64,000 nucleotides of DNA, from positions 186,001 to 250,000 of the forward strand of contig NZ_JALQDG010000012.1 in NCBI RefSeq assembly GCF_023631325.1, given 5' to 3'. The position numbers and the translations under genes were made by a program. This DNA is from Caballeronia sp. INDeC2. GTDB taxonomy: Bacteria; Pseudomonadota; Gammaproteobacteria; Burkholderiales; Burkholderiaceae. The notes beneath the pieces were generated by a model that worked only from the letters and a program-made list of their open reading frames with translations, had not been told where the DNA came from and did not search any database. Positions 29,524 through 38,095 of the stretch are shown in pieces (within the stretch, counting starts at the first letter, position 1; each line of letters starts with the position of its first letter).

Positions 29524-30755
29524 GTTTGCTCCAGCGCCCATCGAACGTGTTCGCGGACGAGTTCGGACGGATCGTCGGCGCGCGCTTTCAATGCATCGAC
29601 GATGGCCGCGCGTTCGCTCGCATCCAAACCGGACGCGCGCAATGCATTGCCCATCGCGACCGCGATATTGCGCAGCCAGCGCTCGTGCCCGATGCGCCGG
29701 ATCGCGCTGCCCTGCATGCGCGTGTCGAAGTCCGCGTCGCTCCATGCAAACAGCTCGACGAGCGTCGCGCGATCGAGCCCATGCCGCACGTCGAAATCCG
29801 CGACGGGCGCGGCCTGCGCGAACTTGTTCCACGGACAGACGAGCTGGCAGTCGTCGCAGCCATAGACGCGATTGCCGATCAGCGGACGCATCTCTTCGGG
29901 AATGCTGCCGTGCAGTTCGATCGTCAGATACGAGATGCAGCGTCGCGCATCCACGCGATACGGCGCGACGATCGCGCCCGTCGGACATGCGCCGATGCAG
30001 CGCGTGCACTGCCCGCAATGCGCGCCCTCGTGCTCGGGATGCGGATCGACAGGCAAGGGAACATCGACAAAAATTTCGCCGAGAAAGAAGAGCGATCCGG
30101 CATCGCGATCGAGCAGCAGCGTATGCTTGCCGCGCCAGCCGTTGCCCGCCTTCTGCGCGAGCGCGACTTCCAGCACCGGCGCGGAATCCGTGAACGCGCG
30201 ATGCCCGAACGGCCCGATCTCCTTCTCGATGCGCTCGGCCAGTTGCTGCAGGCGATTGCGCATGACCTTGTGATAATCACGGCCGCGCGCGTAGATGGAG
30301 ACCATCGCCTGCGACGGCTTCGCGAGCCTCGACCATTCGATCGCGCGCCAGTCGTTCTTCTGACCATCGGCTGTCGCGACACTTTCATCGCCGTTTTTGG
30401 CGAGCGTTTGCGCCGGCAGATAGGCCATTCGCGCGGTGATGACGCGTCGCGTGCCGGCCACAAGCTCGGCCGGTCTTGCGCGTTTCATCCCATGTTTGGC
30501 CATATAATCCATTTCGCCGTGATAGCCTGCTTCGAGCCAGTCATTCAGGCCTTTCTCGGCATCCGTCAGGTCGATATCGCTGATACCGACCGCACCGAAC
30601 CCCAGCTCGCGCCCCCACACCTTGATGCGTTGCGCGAGTTCTGCCAGCGCGTTTTCATCGATATCGAAAACGCGAGACTCTGATACGGATTCAGCGGCAG
30701 CGTCGCTGGACGCGGTCGTGACTTCAACGGAATGTTCCGGCAATCGGTTCATCAC
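29520..30755 (-). CDS. queG: epoxyqueuosine reductase QueG
   Basis: Cobalamin and 4Fe-4S enzyme for the last step of queuosine synthesis in tRNA. The N-terminal catalytic domain shows YHGEMDYMAKHGMKRARP and FTDSAPVLEVALAQKAGNGWRGKHTLLL. The ferredoxin part has CGQCTRCIGACPTGAIV and CDDCQLVCPWN, supplying eight Cys for two clusters, and a HEAT-like end has IRRIGHERWLRNIAVAMGNA. 411 residues, about 28 of them a non-conserved N-terminal extension, so the true start may be internal. The annotated start lies only 15 bases from the divergent tsaE start. Confidence 0.95.
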   Translation of the reverse strand: MMNRLPEHSVEVTTASSDAAAESVSESRVFDIDENALAELAQRIKVWGRELGFGAVGISDIDLTDAEKGLNDWLEAGYHGEMDYMAKHGMKRARPAELVAGTRRVITARMAYLPAQTLAKNGDESVATADGQKNDWRAIEWSRLAKPSQAMVSIYARGRDYHKVMRNRLQQLAERIEKEIGPFGHRAFTDSAPVLEVALAQKAGNGWRGKHTLLLDRDAGSLFFLGEIFVDVPLPVDPHPEHEGAHCGQCTRCIGACPTGAIVAPYRVDARRCISYLTIELHGSIPEEMRPLIGNRVYGCDDCQLVCPWNKFAQAAPVADFDVRHGLDRATLVELFAWSDADFDTRMQGSAIRRIGHERWLRNIAVAMGNALRASGLDASERAAIVDALKARADDPSELVREHVRWALEQT

Positions 30756-30770
30756 GACATTTTACGAGCA

Positions 30771-31358
30771 ATGCCCGAAAGCCCCGTACGAACGACGCAA
30801 GACTTTCCTCCCGCGCTTCTCGAACGCCGCTTCGACTTGCGCGACGAAGCCGCGACGCTCGCTTTCGGAGAACGCTTCGCGCGCGCCTTTGACGCCACGC
30901 GCCTTCATGCATCGCAATCGTCTTCTGAACGATTTCACGGTCTGCAGGTCCAGTTGATCGGAGATCTGGGCGCGGGCAAGACCACGCTCGTGCGCGCCAC
31001 GCTGCGCGCGCTCGGCCACGCAGGCCGCGTGAAGAGCCCGACCTATACGCTCGTCGAACCGTATTCGCTCGTCATCGAAAGCGGCCCGCTCGACGTTTAT
31101 CACTTCGATCTCTATCGCTTCGCCGATCCGGCCGAATGGGCCGATGCCGGCTTCCGCGAATATTTCGATGCGGGCGCGCTGTGCCTCGTCGAGTGGCCGC
31201 AGCAGGCGGGCGGCCTGCTCGGCGTGCCGGACCTCGTGTTCCAGCTATCGCTGCCGGGCGAGCACGGCTCGTCCGGAGATTCGAACGAAGAAGAAGGCCG
31301 CGTTCTGACCGCGCGCGCGTTCAGCGAAACAGGAAAGTCATGTCTCGAAAGATGTTGA
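30771..31358 (+). CDS. tsaE: tRNA threonylcarbamoyladenosine synthesis ATPase TsaE
   Basis: P-loop ATPase of the TsaBDE complex that makes t6A37 on ANN-decoding tRNAs. Walker A GDLGAGKTT at about 64-72, then SPTYTLVEPY and VYHFDLYRFADPAEWADAGFREYF and the LVEWPQQA (Walker B-like) stretch. 195 residues is a little longer than E. coli TsaE because of an extra N-terminal segment and a polar C-terminal tail. The 3' end overlaps amiC by 19 bases, a common proteobacterial pairing. Confidence 0.94.
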   Translation: MPESPVRTTQDFPPALLERRFDLRDEAATLAFGERFARAFDATRLHASQSSSERFHGLQVQLIGDLGAGKTTLVRATLRALGHAGRVKSPTYTLVEPYSLVIESGPLDVYHFDLYRFADPAEWADAGFREYFDAGALCLVEWPQQAGGLLGVPDLVFQLSLPGEHGSSGDSNEEEGRVLTARAFSETGKSCLERC

Positions 31359-32848
31359 TCAAGCCATTTCATTCGATCGAAGCCGCTGCCCTCGCGCCGC
31401 ACAACTGGCGCCGCCGCCAGGTGCTGCGCGCCGGCGCCTCGACGCTCGTGCTCGCGCTCGTCGGACCGAAGCTCGCGCATGCGAGCAGCGTGCTCGGCGT
31501 GCGTGTGTGGCCCGCGCGCGATTACACCCGCGTGACGATCGAATCGGACCAGCCGCTTCAGAACGCCAACCAGCTCTTGCAGGGACCGGACCGGCTCGTC
31601 GTCGATCTCTCCGGCATCGATCTCGATCAGGCGTTGCGCGATCTCGTCTCGAAGATCACGCCGAACGATCCGCAGATTCAGGCGGTGCGCGTCGGGCAGT
31701 ATCAGCCGCATGTCGTGCGCATGGTGTTCGACTTGAAAGGATCGGTGAAGCCGCAGGTGTTCACGCTGGGGCCCATCGGCAGCTACAAGTATCGGCTCGT
31801 GTTCGACTTGTATCCGGCCGTCGCGCCCGATCCGTTGATGGAACTGCTCGCGCAGACCGAGCGCAAGCAGGAGGCGCTCGACCGCGCGAATCCGAGTCCG
31901 TCCGCGCCGCCGCCCGCCACGCTCTCCGGCCCGGCCACGCCGCAGAAACCGGCGACGCCCGATTCCACCGACGAGTTCTTTCAAAAGTACGCGCAGAGCG
32001 ATGCACCGGCCGAGACCGCGCCCGCACCGAAGCCTTCGGTGAAACCGCAGCGCGTGCCGACGCCGCCGCCCGTCATCGCGAAGAAGAACGACGACGAAGA
32101 CCAGTACACCTTCTCCACGCCGAAGCAGTCCGGCACCACGCGTCTCTTGACGGTGGCGATCGATCCGGGTCACGGCGGCGAAGACCCCGGCGCGATCGGC
32201 GGTCAGGGCACGTACGAGAAGCACATCGCGCTCGATATCGCGAAGAAGCTGCGGGCGAAGATCGACGCCCAGCCCAACATGCGCGCGATGATGACCCGCG
32301 ACGCCGACTTTTTCGTGCCGCTCAACGTGCGCGTGCAGAAGGCGCAGCGTGTCTCCGCCGATCTGTTCGTGTCGATTCACGCGGATGCATTTACCTCGCC
32401 CGACGCGCGCGGCTCGTCCGTCTTCGCGTTGTCCGAGCACGGCGCGTCGAGCGCGGCCGCGCGCTGGATGGCGGCCAAGGAAAATTCGTCGGATCAGGTC
32501 GGCGGCATCAACGTGAAATCGCAGGACGCGAGCGTGAACCGCGCGCTCTTCGACATGTCGACGACCGCGCAGATCCGCGATTCGATGCGCTACGGCAGCT
32601 TCGTGCTGAACGAGATCGGCGGCATCAACAAGCTGCACAAAGGCTCGGTCGAACAGGCGGGTTTCGCCGTGCTGAAAGCGCCTGACATTCCGTCGATCTT
32701 GGTCGAGACCGCGTTCATCAGCAACCCGGACGAGGAAACGCGCCTGAACGACGACGCCTATCGCGACAAGATGGCCAACGCGATCATGAAGGGCATCAAG
32801 CGCTACTTCGCGGCGAATCCGCCGCTCGCGAAGAGCCGCATGACGTAA
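31340..32848 (+). CDS. amiC: N-acetylmuramoyl-L-alanine amidase, Tat-exported (AmiC type)
   Basis: Periplasmic Zn amidase that splits septal peptidoglycan during daughter-cell separation. 502 residues. A twin-arginine signal (NWRRRQVLRAG, about residues 22-32) leads to a hydrophobic stretch ending in AHA. An AMIN domain follows (VLGVRVWPARDYTRVTIESD to about 165), then a proline-rich linker (190-265). The Amidase_3 domain has AIDPGHGGEDPG (His about 278), LFVSIHADAF and ILVETAFISNPDEE. AMIN directs such enzymes to the division site. Confidence 0.95.
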   Translation: MSRKMLIKPFHSIEAAALAPHNWRRRQVLRAGASTLVLALVGPKLAHASSVLGVRVWPARDYTRVTIESDQPLQNANQLLQGPDRLVVDLSGIDLDQALRDLVSKITPNDPQIQAVRVGQYQPHVVRMVFDLKGSVKPQVFTLGPIGSYKYRLVFDLYPAVAPDPLMELLAQTERKQEALDRANPSPSAPPPATLSGPATPQKPATPDSTDEFFQKYAQSDAPAETAPAPKPSVKPQRVPTPPPVIAKKNDDEDQYTFSTPKQSGTTRLLTVAIDPGHGGEDPGAIGGQGTYEKHIALDIAKKLRAKIDAQPNMRAMMTRDADFFVPLNVRVQKAQRVSADLFVSIHADAFTSPDARGSSVFALSEHGASSAAARWMAAKENSSDQVGGINVKSQDASVNRALFDMSTTAQIRDSMRYGSFVLNEIGGINKLHKGSVEQAGFAVLKAPDIPSILVETAFISNPDEETRLNDDAYRDKMANAIMKGIKRYFAANPPLAKSRMT

Positions 32849-32867
32849 GGCGCGCGTGCGGCTGAGT

Positions 32868-33746
32868 TCAGCGCGCCGGCAAGATGCGCTGAACGAGCCG
32901 GGCGCCGAACACGTTCACGACGAGCCCCGCCATCACGAGCGCCGCGCCCACCGCTTGCGCGGCGCTCAGTCCCTCGCCGAGAAACAGCGCCGCCGACGCG
33001 AGCCCGATCACCGGGACGAGCAGCGAAAACGGCGCGACGCTTCCCGCCGGATAGCGCGCGAGCAACTTTCCCCACAGGCTGTAACCGACGATCGTCGCGA
33101 TGAACGCGAGGTAGAGAACCGCGAACACGGACACGAGCGGGATGGACGCGAGACTCGCTTCGATGCGCGCCGGTCCTTCGAAGATCAGCGAAAGCGCGAG
33201 GAACGGCAGCGGCGGAATCAGGCTGCCCCACACGACGAGCGAGAGCAGATCGACCTTGCCCATTCGCTTCGTCACGACATTGCCGAGCGCCCACATCGCG
33301 GCAGCCGCGAGCGTGAAGAGAAAACCGGCGAGGGTCATCGCGTGGCCGCCGCGCATGCCGATCAGCGCGAGCCCCGCCGCCGCGATCACGAGTCCGGCGA
33401 CGTTCGCCGCGCGGATGCGCTCGCCGAGGAACATCGACGCGAAGATGAGCGTGAAGAACGCCTGCGCCTGCAGGACGAGCGACGCGAGGCCGGCGGGCAT
33501 CCCGACATACATGCCGTAGAAGAGCAGCGCGAATTGCCCGAGGGAAATGGTGAGGCTGTAAGCGAACAGCCAGCGCAGCGGGATTTGCGGGCGCTTCACG
33601 AAGAACACCGGCACGGCGGCGAGCGCGAAACGCAGCGCGCCGAGCAGCATAGGCGGCACACCGTGCAACCCGAGCTTGATGACGACGAAATTGACGCCCC
33701 ACGCGACAATCACCACCGCTGCGATCAGCAAATCCTTTGGCGACAT
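32868..33746 (-). CDS. EamA-family permease (DMT superfamily)
   Basis: Inner-membrane protein of 292 residues with ten hydrophobic segments in two EamA repeats. It starts SPKDLLIAAVVIVAWGVNFVVIKLGL, typical of the family, and the second repeat begins near FLFTLAAAAMWALGNVVTKRM. Relatives export amino acids or metabolites (YdcZ/RhtA type); the substrate is not known. ATG 33746 is chosen because the upstream in-frame region is not hydrophobic and lacks conserved features. Convergent with amiC. Confidence 0.9.
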   Translation of the reverse strand: MSPKDLLIAAVVIVAWGVNFVVIKLGLHGVPPMLLGALRFALAAVPVFFVKRPQIPLRWLFAYSLTISLGQFALLFYGMYVGMPAGLASLVLQAQAFFTLIFASMFLGERIRAANVAGLVIAAAGLALIGMRGGHAMTLAGFLFTLAAAAMWALGNVVTKRMGKVDLLSLVVWGSLIPPLPFLALSLIFEGPARIEASLASIPLVSVFAVLYLAFIATIVGYSLWGKLLARYPAGSVAPFSLLVPVIGLASAALFLGEGLSAAQAVGAALVMAGLVVNVFGARLVQRILPAR

Positions 33747-33847
33747 CGCCCTTCCCCTCGTGTCGTGTACGTGTTGGCGAGCCGTAAAGTGTAGCGGAGG
33801 GCGTGGCGGCAGGCTTGTCAAAAGCTGCGCGCCGTGACGAAGGACGC

Positions 33848-33891
33848 AAAAAAGCGCCCGCGCCGGAGGACCGGCGCGAGCGCTCTCTTTT
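33848..33891 (-). terminator. terminator after the small exported protein gene
   Basis: Long hairpin AGCGC-CCGCGCCGG / CCGGCGCG-AGCGCT around AGGA; on the minus strand it ends in a T-run. It lies just after the stop of the gene at 33915. Confidence 0.85.
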
Positions 33892-33914
33892 GCTTCGGTG
33901 CGTCGGAAAGACGC

Positions 33915-34178
33915 TTACTTGCTCTGTCCGGTTTCCGTCCCGGAGTCGTTGCCGGTTTCCGCGGCCGGCGTCTTCTTGGTCGACGTATGCCCGGATTGCT
34001 TGTGCATCTTGTGCTTCTTCTGCGTCGTGGGAGCGGCCGAATTGTCGGTTGCACCTGCGGTATCGTTGCCCATCGCCGCCGACGAATTGCCCGACGAAGT
34101 CTGCGCGAATGCGCCCGTCGCGGCGGTGGCGGTGAAAAGACCGGCGGTAATGGCGATCAACAGCTTGTTCCTGCTCAT
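33915..34178 (-). CDS. small exported Lys/His-rich protein of unknown function
   Basis: An 87-residue protein with a clear Sec signal (MSRNKLLIAITAGLFTATAA, cleavage likely after AFA at residue 25). The mature part is low in hydrophobics: TSSGNSSAAMGNDT, then KKHKMHKQSGHTSTKK and an acidic end. It has no Cys and no known domain. Many Burkholderiaceae encode similar small secreted Lys/Ser/Thr-rich proteins; function is unknown. A good terminator follows and it is divergent from the pirin gene. Confidence 0.75.
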   Translation of the reverse strand: MSRNKLLIAITAGLFTATAATGAFAQTSSGNSSAAMGNDTAGATDNSAAPTTQKKHKMHKQSGHTSTKKTPAAETGNDSGTETGQSK

Positions 34179-34346
34179 GGCGAAGCTCCTATCGAGGTTG
34201 CGAAAGTTGCGTGAAGCCGCACGCGTACCGTAGCGCGGGACGTAAAAAACGAGAGCCTCGGCGGCACGTCTGCGCCGTGCGGCATCGGCCGGTAGAATCG
34301 ATTCGACACGCGCCATTCCGGCGCGATTTCCTCATCGGAACCCGCC

Positions 34347-35246
34347 ATGCCTTCGCCGATCCGCGTATTGCTCAAGCCTCACGAACACGACGTTGGCGGC
34401 CTCATGGTGCGGCGCGTGCTGCCCGCGCTCGCGGCGCGCACCGTCGGACCCTTCATTTTTTTCGACCACATCGGTCCCGCAACGCTCGTGCCCGGCAAGG
34501 GGCTCGACGTGCGCCCGCACCCGCACATTGGACTGGCGACTGTCACGTATCTGTTCGACGGCGCGATCATGCATCGCGACAGCGTCGGTTCCGTGCAGAA
34601 GATCGTGCCCGGCGACGTGAACTGGATGACCGCGGGCCGCGGCATCGTGCATTCTGAGCGCACGCCCGACGAAGAACGCGCCTCCGGCCAGACGATGCAC
34701 GGCATCCAGACGTGGGTCGCGATGCCGGCGGCGAGCGAGGACATCGAGCCTGCGTTCGAGCATCACGCAGCCTCCACGCTGCCGCAGATCGAGCGCGACG
34801 GCGTCACGCTGCGCGTGATCGCGGGTACGGCGTTCGGCGCGCAGGCGCCCACGCGCACGTTCTCGCCGACGCTCTATGTCGCCGCGCAGTTCACGGCCGG
34901 CAGCGCGATCGCGCTCGACACCGAGCACGAGGAACGCGGCGTCTATCTCGTGAGCGGCGATTTGTCGATCGATGACGAAGCGCTGCCCGAACAGCAGATG
35001 GCGGTGCTCACGCCGGGCGCGGATGCGAAGCTGCACAGCAAGAACGGCGCGGTCGCGATGCTGCTCGGCGGCGCGCCGCTCGACGGCTCGCGCTTCATCG
35101 AATGGAATTTCGTGTCCAGCTCGCGCGAGAAGATCGACGCGGCCAAGATCGCATGGGGCGAGCAGCGCATGGGCCACGTGCCCGGCGAGACCGAATTCAT
35201 TCCGTTGCCGCCGCAGCGCCGCGAAAATCGCGCGCCCGAGGCATGA
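34347..35246 (+). CDS. pirin family protein
   Basis: A bicupin of 299 residues. The N-terminal cupin has the metal ligands HPHIGLATVTYLFDG (two His) and IVHSERTP (His and Glu), with GDVNWMTAGRG between; the C-terminal cupin has SFIEW-like SRFIEWNFVSSSREKI. Bacterial pirins have quercetinase or regulatory roles; the specific role here is unknown. The start MPSPIRVLLKPHEHDVGG is typical. Confidence 0.92.
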   Translation: MPSPIRVLLKPHEHDVGGLMVRRVLPALAARTVGPFIFFDHIGPATLVPGKGLDVRPHPHIGLATVTYLFDGAIMHRDSVGSVQKIVPGDVNWMTAGRGIVHSERTPDEERASGQTMHGIQTWVAMPAASEDIEPAFEHHAASTLPQIERDGVTLRVIAGTAFGAQAPTRTFSPTLYVAAQFTAGSAIALDTEHEERGVYLVSGDLSIDDEALPEQQMAVLTPGADAKLHSKNGAVAMLLGGAPLDGSRFIEWNFVSSSREKIDAAKIAWGEQRMGHVPGETEFIPLPPQRRENRAPEA

Positions 35247-35324
35247 GGCGTGCGTGCGCGCTTGAGAGTCACGCGGATCGTCCCTATCTGTTTGGGATAG
35301 ACCGCAAGCATTAGGAGAAAACGC

Positions 35325-36173
35325 ATGGATACGACCCTCGCCACCTTCGAGCACAACGTCATCAACGCGTCAATGCTCGCGCCCGTTCTGGTCGATTTCT
35401 GGGCGCCTTGGTGCGGCCCGTGCAAGACGCTCGGACCGATGCTCGAGAAGCTGGAAGCCGAAGCCGCGGGAAAGTGGAAGCTCGTCAAGGTGAATGTCGA
35501 CGAAAACCAGGAACTCGCCGCGCATTTTCAGGTGCGCAGCATTCCGCACGTGGTCGCATTTGCAGAAGGCCGCCCGGTCGATCAGTTCATCGGCGTGTTG
35601 CCGGAAGGCCAGTTGCGCGCCTTCCTCGACCGGCTCGTGCCCGAAGGCGCCGACGCCGAGCGCCACGCTGCGCAGACCGCATGGGCCGCGGGCAATCGCA
35701 AGCAGGCGATCGACACGATCAAGGCCGCGCTTGCGCTCGATCCCGGCTACGACGATGCGCGTCTCGACCTGATCGAATGGCTGATCGCGGAACGCCGTAT
35801 CGACGAGGCGAAGGAAGAGGACAAGCTGCTGTCGCCGAAGACGACGCAAGGAATCGATGCACGCTACAACGCGCTGAAGACCGAGCTCGACGCCGCCGAT
35901 GCCGCAGCGGCTCTGCCGCCCGCCGACGCGCTCATCGACGCGGTCAACGCGAATCCGGACGATCTCGAGGCGCGCTTCGCGCTCGCCAATCGGCTGATTG
36001 CGGGCCGCGATTACGGCGGGGCGCTGGAACACCTGCTCGCGATCGTCGTGCGCGATCGCGCCTTCATGGACGACGTCGGCCGCAAGACGATGCTGTCTGT
36101 GTTCGAGCTTGCCGCGAACCAGCCGAATCTCGTGTCGCAATGGCGGCGCAGGCTGAGCGCGGCGATCAACTGA
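35325..36173 (+). CDS. cnoX: thioredoxin-TPR protein YbbN/CnoX
   Basis: A 282-residue cytoplasmic chaperone-like protein. The thioredoxin domain (residues 1-110) has the active site WAPWCGPCKTLGP and a cis-Pro in RSIPHVVAF. A tetratricopeptide region (about 120-280) follows (AERHAAQTAWAAGNRKQAID and NPDDLEARFALANRLIAG). Unlike E. coli CnoX, which has a SXXC-type site, this copy keeps the redox-active CGPC. CnoX protects proteins from chlorine stress and hands them to GroEL. AGGAG lies upstream of ATG 35325. Confidence 0.93.
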   Translation: MDTTLATFEHNVINASMLAPVLVDFWAPWCGPCKTLGPMLEKLEAEAAGKWKLVKVNVDENQELAAHFQVRSIPHVVAFAEGRPVDQFIGVLPEGQLRAFLDRLVPEGADAERHAAQTAWAAGNRKQAIDTIKAALALDPGYDDARLDLIEWLIAERRIDEAKEEDKLLSPKTTQGIDARYNALKTELDAADAAAALPPADALIDAVNANPDDLEARFALANRLIAGRDYGGALEHLLAIVVRDRAFMDDVGRKTMLSVFELAANQPNLVSQWRRRLSAAIN

Positions 36174-36188
36174 TCGTCGGCTCTACCG

Positions 36189-36221
36189 AAAAACGGCCAG
36201 CTAGCGAAGCTGGCCGTTTTC
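36189..36221. terminator. bidirectional terminator between cnoX and tcdA
   Basis: Perfect stem AAAACGGCCAGCT / AGCTGGCCGTTTT with loop AGCGA and T-runs on both strands, between convergent genes. Confidence 0.92.
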
Positions 36222-36224
36222 GTT

Positions 36225-37070
36225 TCAGGCCGCGCGCTTCGCCAGATCGCGCAGCACATACGCGGCGGCCGCGAAGCCGAAGCTCGCCGTCACGCACACG
36301 CTCGATCCGAACCCGGCGCAATTGAGGCCGACCGGCCCGGAATAGCCCGCGCCCGTTTCGAGATGCTCTGCGCCTTCGCTGATGTCGCACGCGGGCGCTT
36401 CGGGATAGATCAGCGGTTCGTCGGAATACACCGCGCTCACCTTGAAACGCGCCTTCGGTCCGCGCGCAAAGCCGTGCAGCTTGCGCAACTGGCCGCGCAC
36501 TTTCGACAGCAACGGGTCCTGAATCGTGAGCGCGAGATCGTCGATGCGAATGCGCGTCGGGTCCAGTTGTCCGCCCGCGCCGCCGACGGTGATGAGCGCC
36601 TGCTTGCGCGCCACGCACCACGCGATGAGCGCGGTTTTCGTGCGCACGCTGTCGATCGCATCGACCACATAGTCGAAGCCGCAGCCGAGCGTCGCGTCGA
36701 AATTGCCGGGCTCGATGAAATCCTCGATCTGCCGCACGTCGCAGGCCGGATCGATGAGCTTGATGCGCTCGGCCATCGCCGTGACTTTCGCCTTGCCGTA
36801 GTTGCCGTCGAGCGCGTGAATCTGCCGGTTCGTATTGCTTTCGGCGACATTGTCGAGATCGATCAGCGTCAGCTTGCCGACAGCGCTTCGCGCGAGCGCC
36901 TCGGCGACCCACGAGCCCACGCCGCCGATGCCGATCACCGCGACATGCGCCCTTTCGAACGCGGCGAGCGCGGGCGCGCCGTACAGACGCGCGATGCCGC
37001 CGAAGCGCCGGTCGCGATCGGCGGCGTCTTCGGCGGACGGTTTTACAGCGGTTTCGGATGAAACGTTCAT
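36225..37070 (-). CDS. tcdA: tRNA threonylcarbamoyladenosine dehydratase TcdA
   Basis: E1/ThiF-like enzyme that cyclises t6A to ct6A on tRNA using ATP. The nucleotide loop VIGIGGVGSWVAEALARS lies at about residues 45-62, with DLDNVAESNTNRQIHALDGNYGKAK, DYVVDAIDSVRTK and ISEGAEHLETG (C-terminal). 281 residues from ATG 37070; the upstream in-frame extension is not conserved. tsaE, which makes the t6A substrate, is about 6 kb away, though not in one operon. Confidence 0.93.
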   Translation of the reverse strand: MNVSSETAVKPSAEDAADRDRRFGGIARLYGAPALAAFERAHVAVIGIGGVGSWVAEALARSAVGKLTLIDLDNVAESNTNRQIHALDGNYGKAKVTAMAERIKLIDPACDVRQIEDFIEPGNFDATLGCGFDYVVDAIDSVRTKTALIAWCVARKQALITVGGAGGQLDPTRIRIDDLALTIQDPLLSKVRGQLRKLHGFARGPKARFKVSAVYSDEPLIYPEAPACDISEGAEHLETGAGYSGPVGLNCAGFGSSVCVTASFGFAAAAYVLRDLAKRAA

Positions 37071-37351
37071 GGCGTGCGGTGATGAAGCCGGGTACGTTGA
37101 AAGCCAACTATAAGCCAGCAAAATGCAGCGCCGTTGTGCGGCGTCAAGCAACGCTTACAGGCGGCTGTCGAGACTGCGAAGCCAGGCGCTCGATCATGCA
37201 AAATGCGGGCGAATTGCGTATTCTGCCTTATCGAAACCTTGGACGTGATAGCTGCAAGCGCCGCACTGCCGGCACGCAACAGGTCCAGGGCTAATCAGGG
37301 CAAGAACGTTTCACCTTGGCTATACTGACCCGACTGTAGTGCTTGCATAAA

Positions 37352-37993
37352 ATGACGACCCTCGCAGACCTTCGCAAAAACTATTCGCGCGGCGCGCTCG
37401 ATGCCACCGACGTCGACCCGAATCCGGTGAGCCAATTCCACACCTGGTTCGCCCAGGCGCTCGATGCGAAGCTGCCCGAACCGAACGCCATGACGCTTGC
37501 GACCGTCGATTCGCAAGGTCGTCCGTCCGCGCGCATCGTGCTCATCAAGGGCGTCGATGAGCGCGGATTTGTTTTTTTTACCAATTACGATAGCCGCAAG
37601 GGCCGCGAGCTCGCCGCCAATCCCGCGGCGAGCCTGCTGTTCCACTGGATCGAACTCGAGCGGCAGGTGCGCATCGAGGGCCGCGTCGAAAAGACGAGCG
37701 ATGCGGAGAGCGACGCGTATTACACGTCGCGTCCGCTCGGCTCCCGCATCGGCGCGTGGGCATCGGATCAGAGCCAGCCGCTCGAAAGCCGCGAGGCGCT
37801 GGAAGCGCGCGAACGCGAGATGATCGCCAAATATGGCGACGCGCCGCCGCGCCCGCCGCACTGGGGCGGTTATCGCCTCGTGCCCGATACCATCGAATTC
37901 TGGCAGGGACGCCCGTCGCGGCTGCATGACCGCATCGTCTATACGCGTGACGACGCGGGCGCGCCGTGGCGAATCATGAGACTTGCGCCGTAA
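37352..37993 (+). CDS. pdxH: pyridoxamine 5'-phosphate oxidase
   Basis: FMN enzyme that makes pyridoxal phosphate. 213 residues. The family blocks are [52 protein letters not shown] and [13 protein letters not shown]. The C-terminus carries [14 protein letters not shown] and [12 protein letters not shown] 37352 gives the usual start [11 protein letters not shown]; a TTG nine bases upstream is less likely. Confidence 0.97.
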   Translation: MTTLADLRKNYSRGALDATDVDPNPVSQFHTWFAQALDAKLPEPNAMTLATVDSQGRPSARIVLIKGVDERGFVFFTNYDSRKGRELAANPAASLLFHWIELERQVRIEGRVEKTSDAESDAYYTSRPLGSRIGAWASDQSQPLESREALEAREREMIAKYGDAPPRPPHWGGYRLVPDTIEFWQGRPSRLHDRIVYTRDDAGAPWRIMRLAP

Positions 37994-38095
37994 CGTAAAA
38001 AACGAGCGCGAGCGCTGGCAGCACCGGGATCGCAACGGCAACGAACATGAAGGCGCGGGCCTTCCCTTGATTTTCTTTAGCGCGGAGAAACAAGC

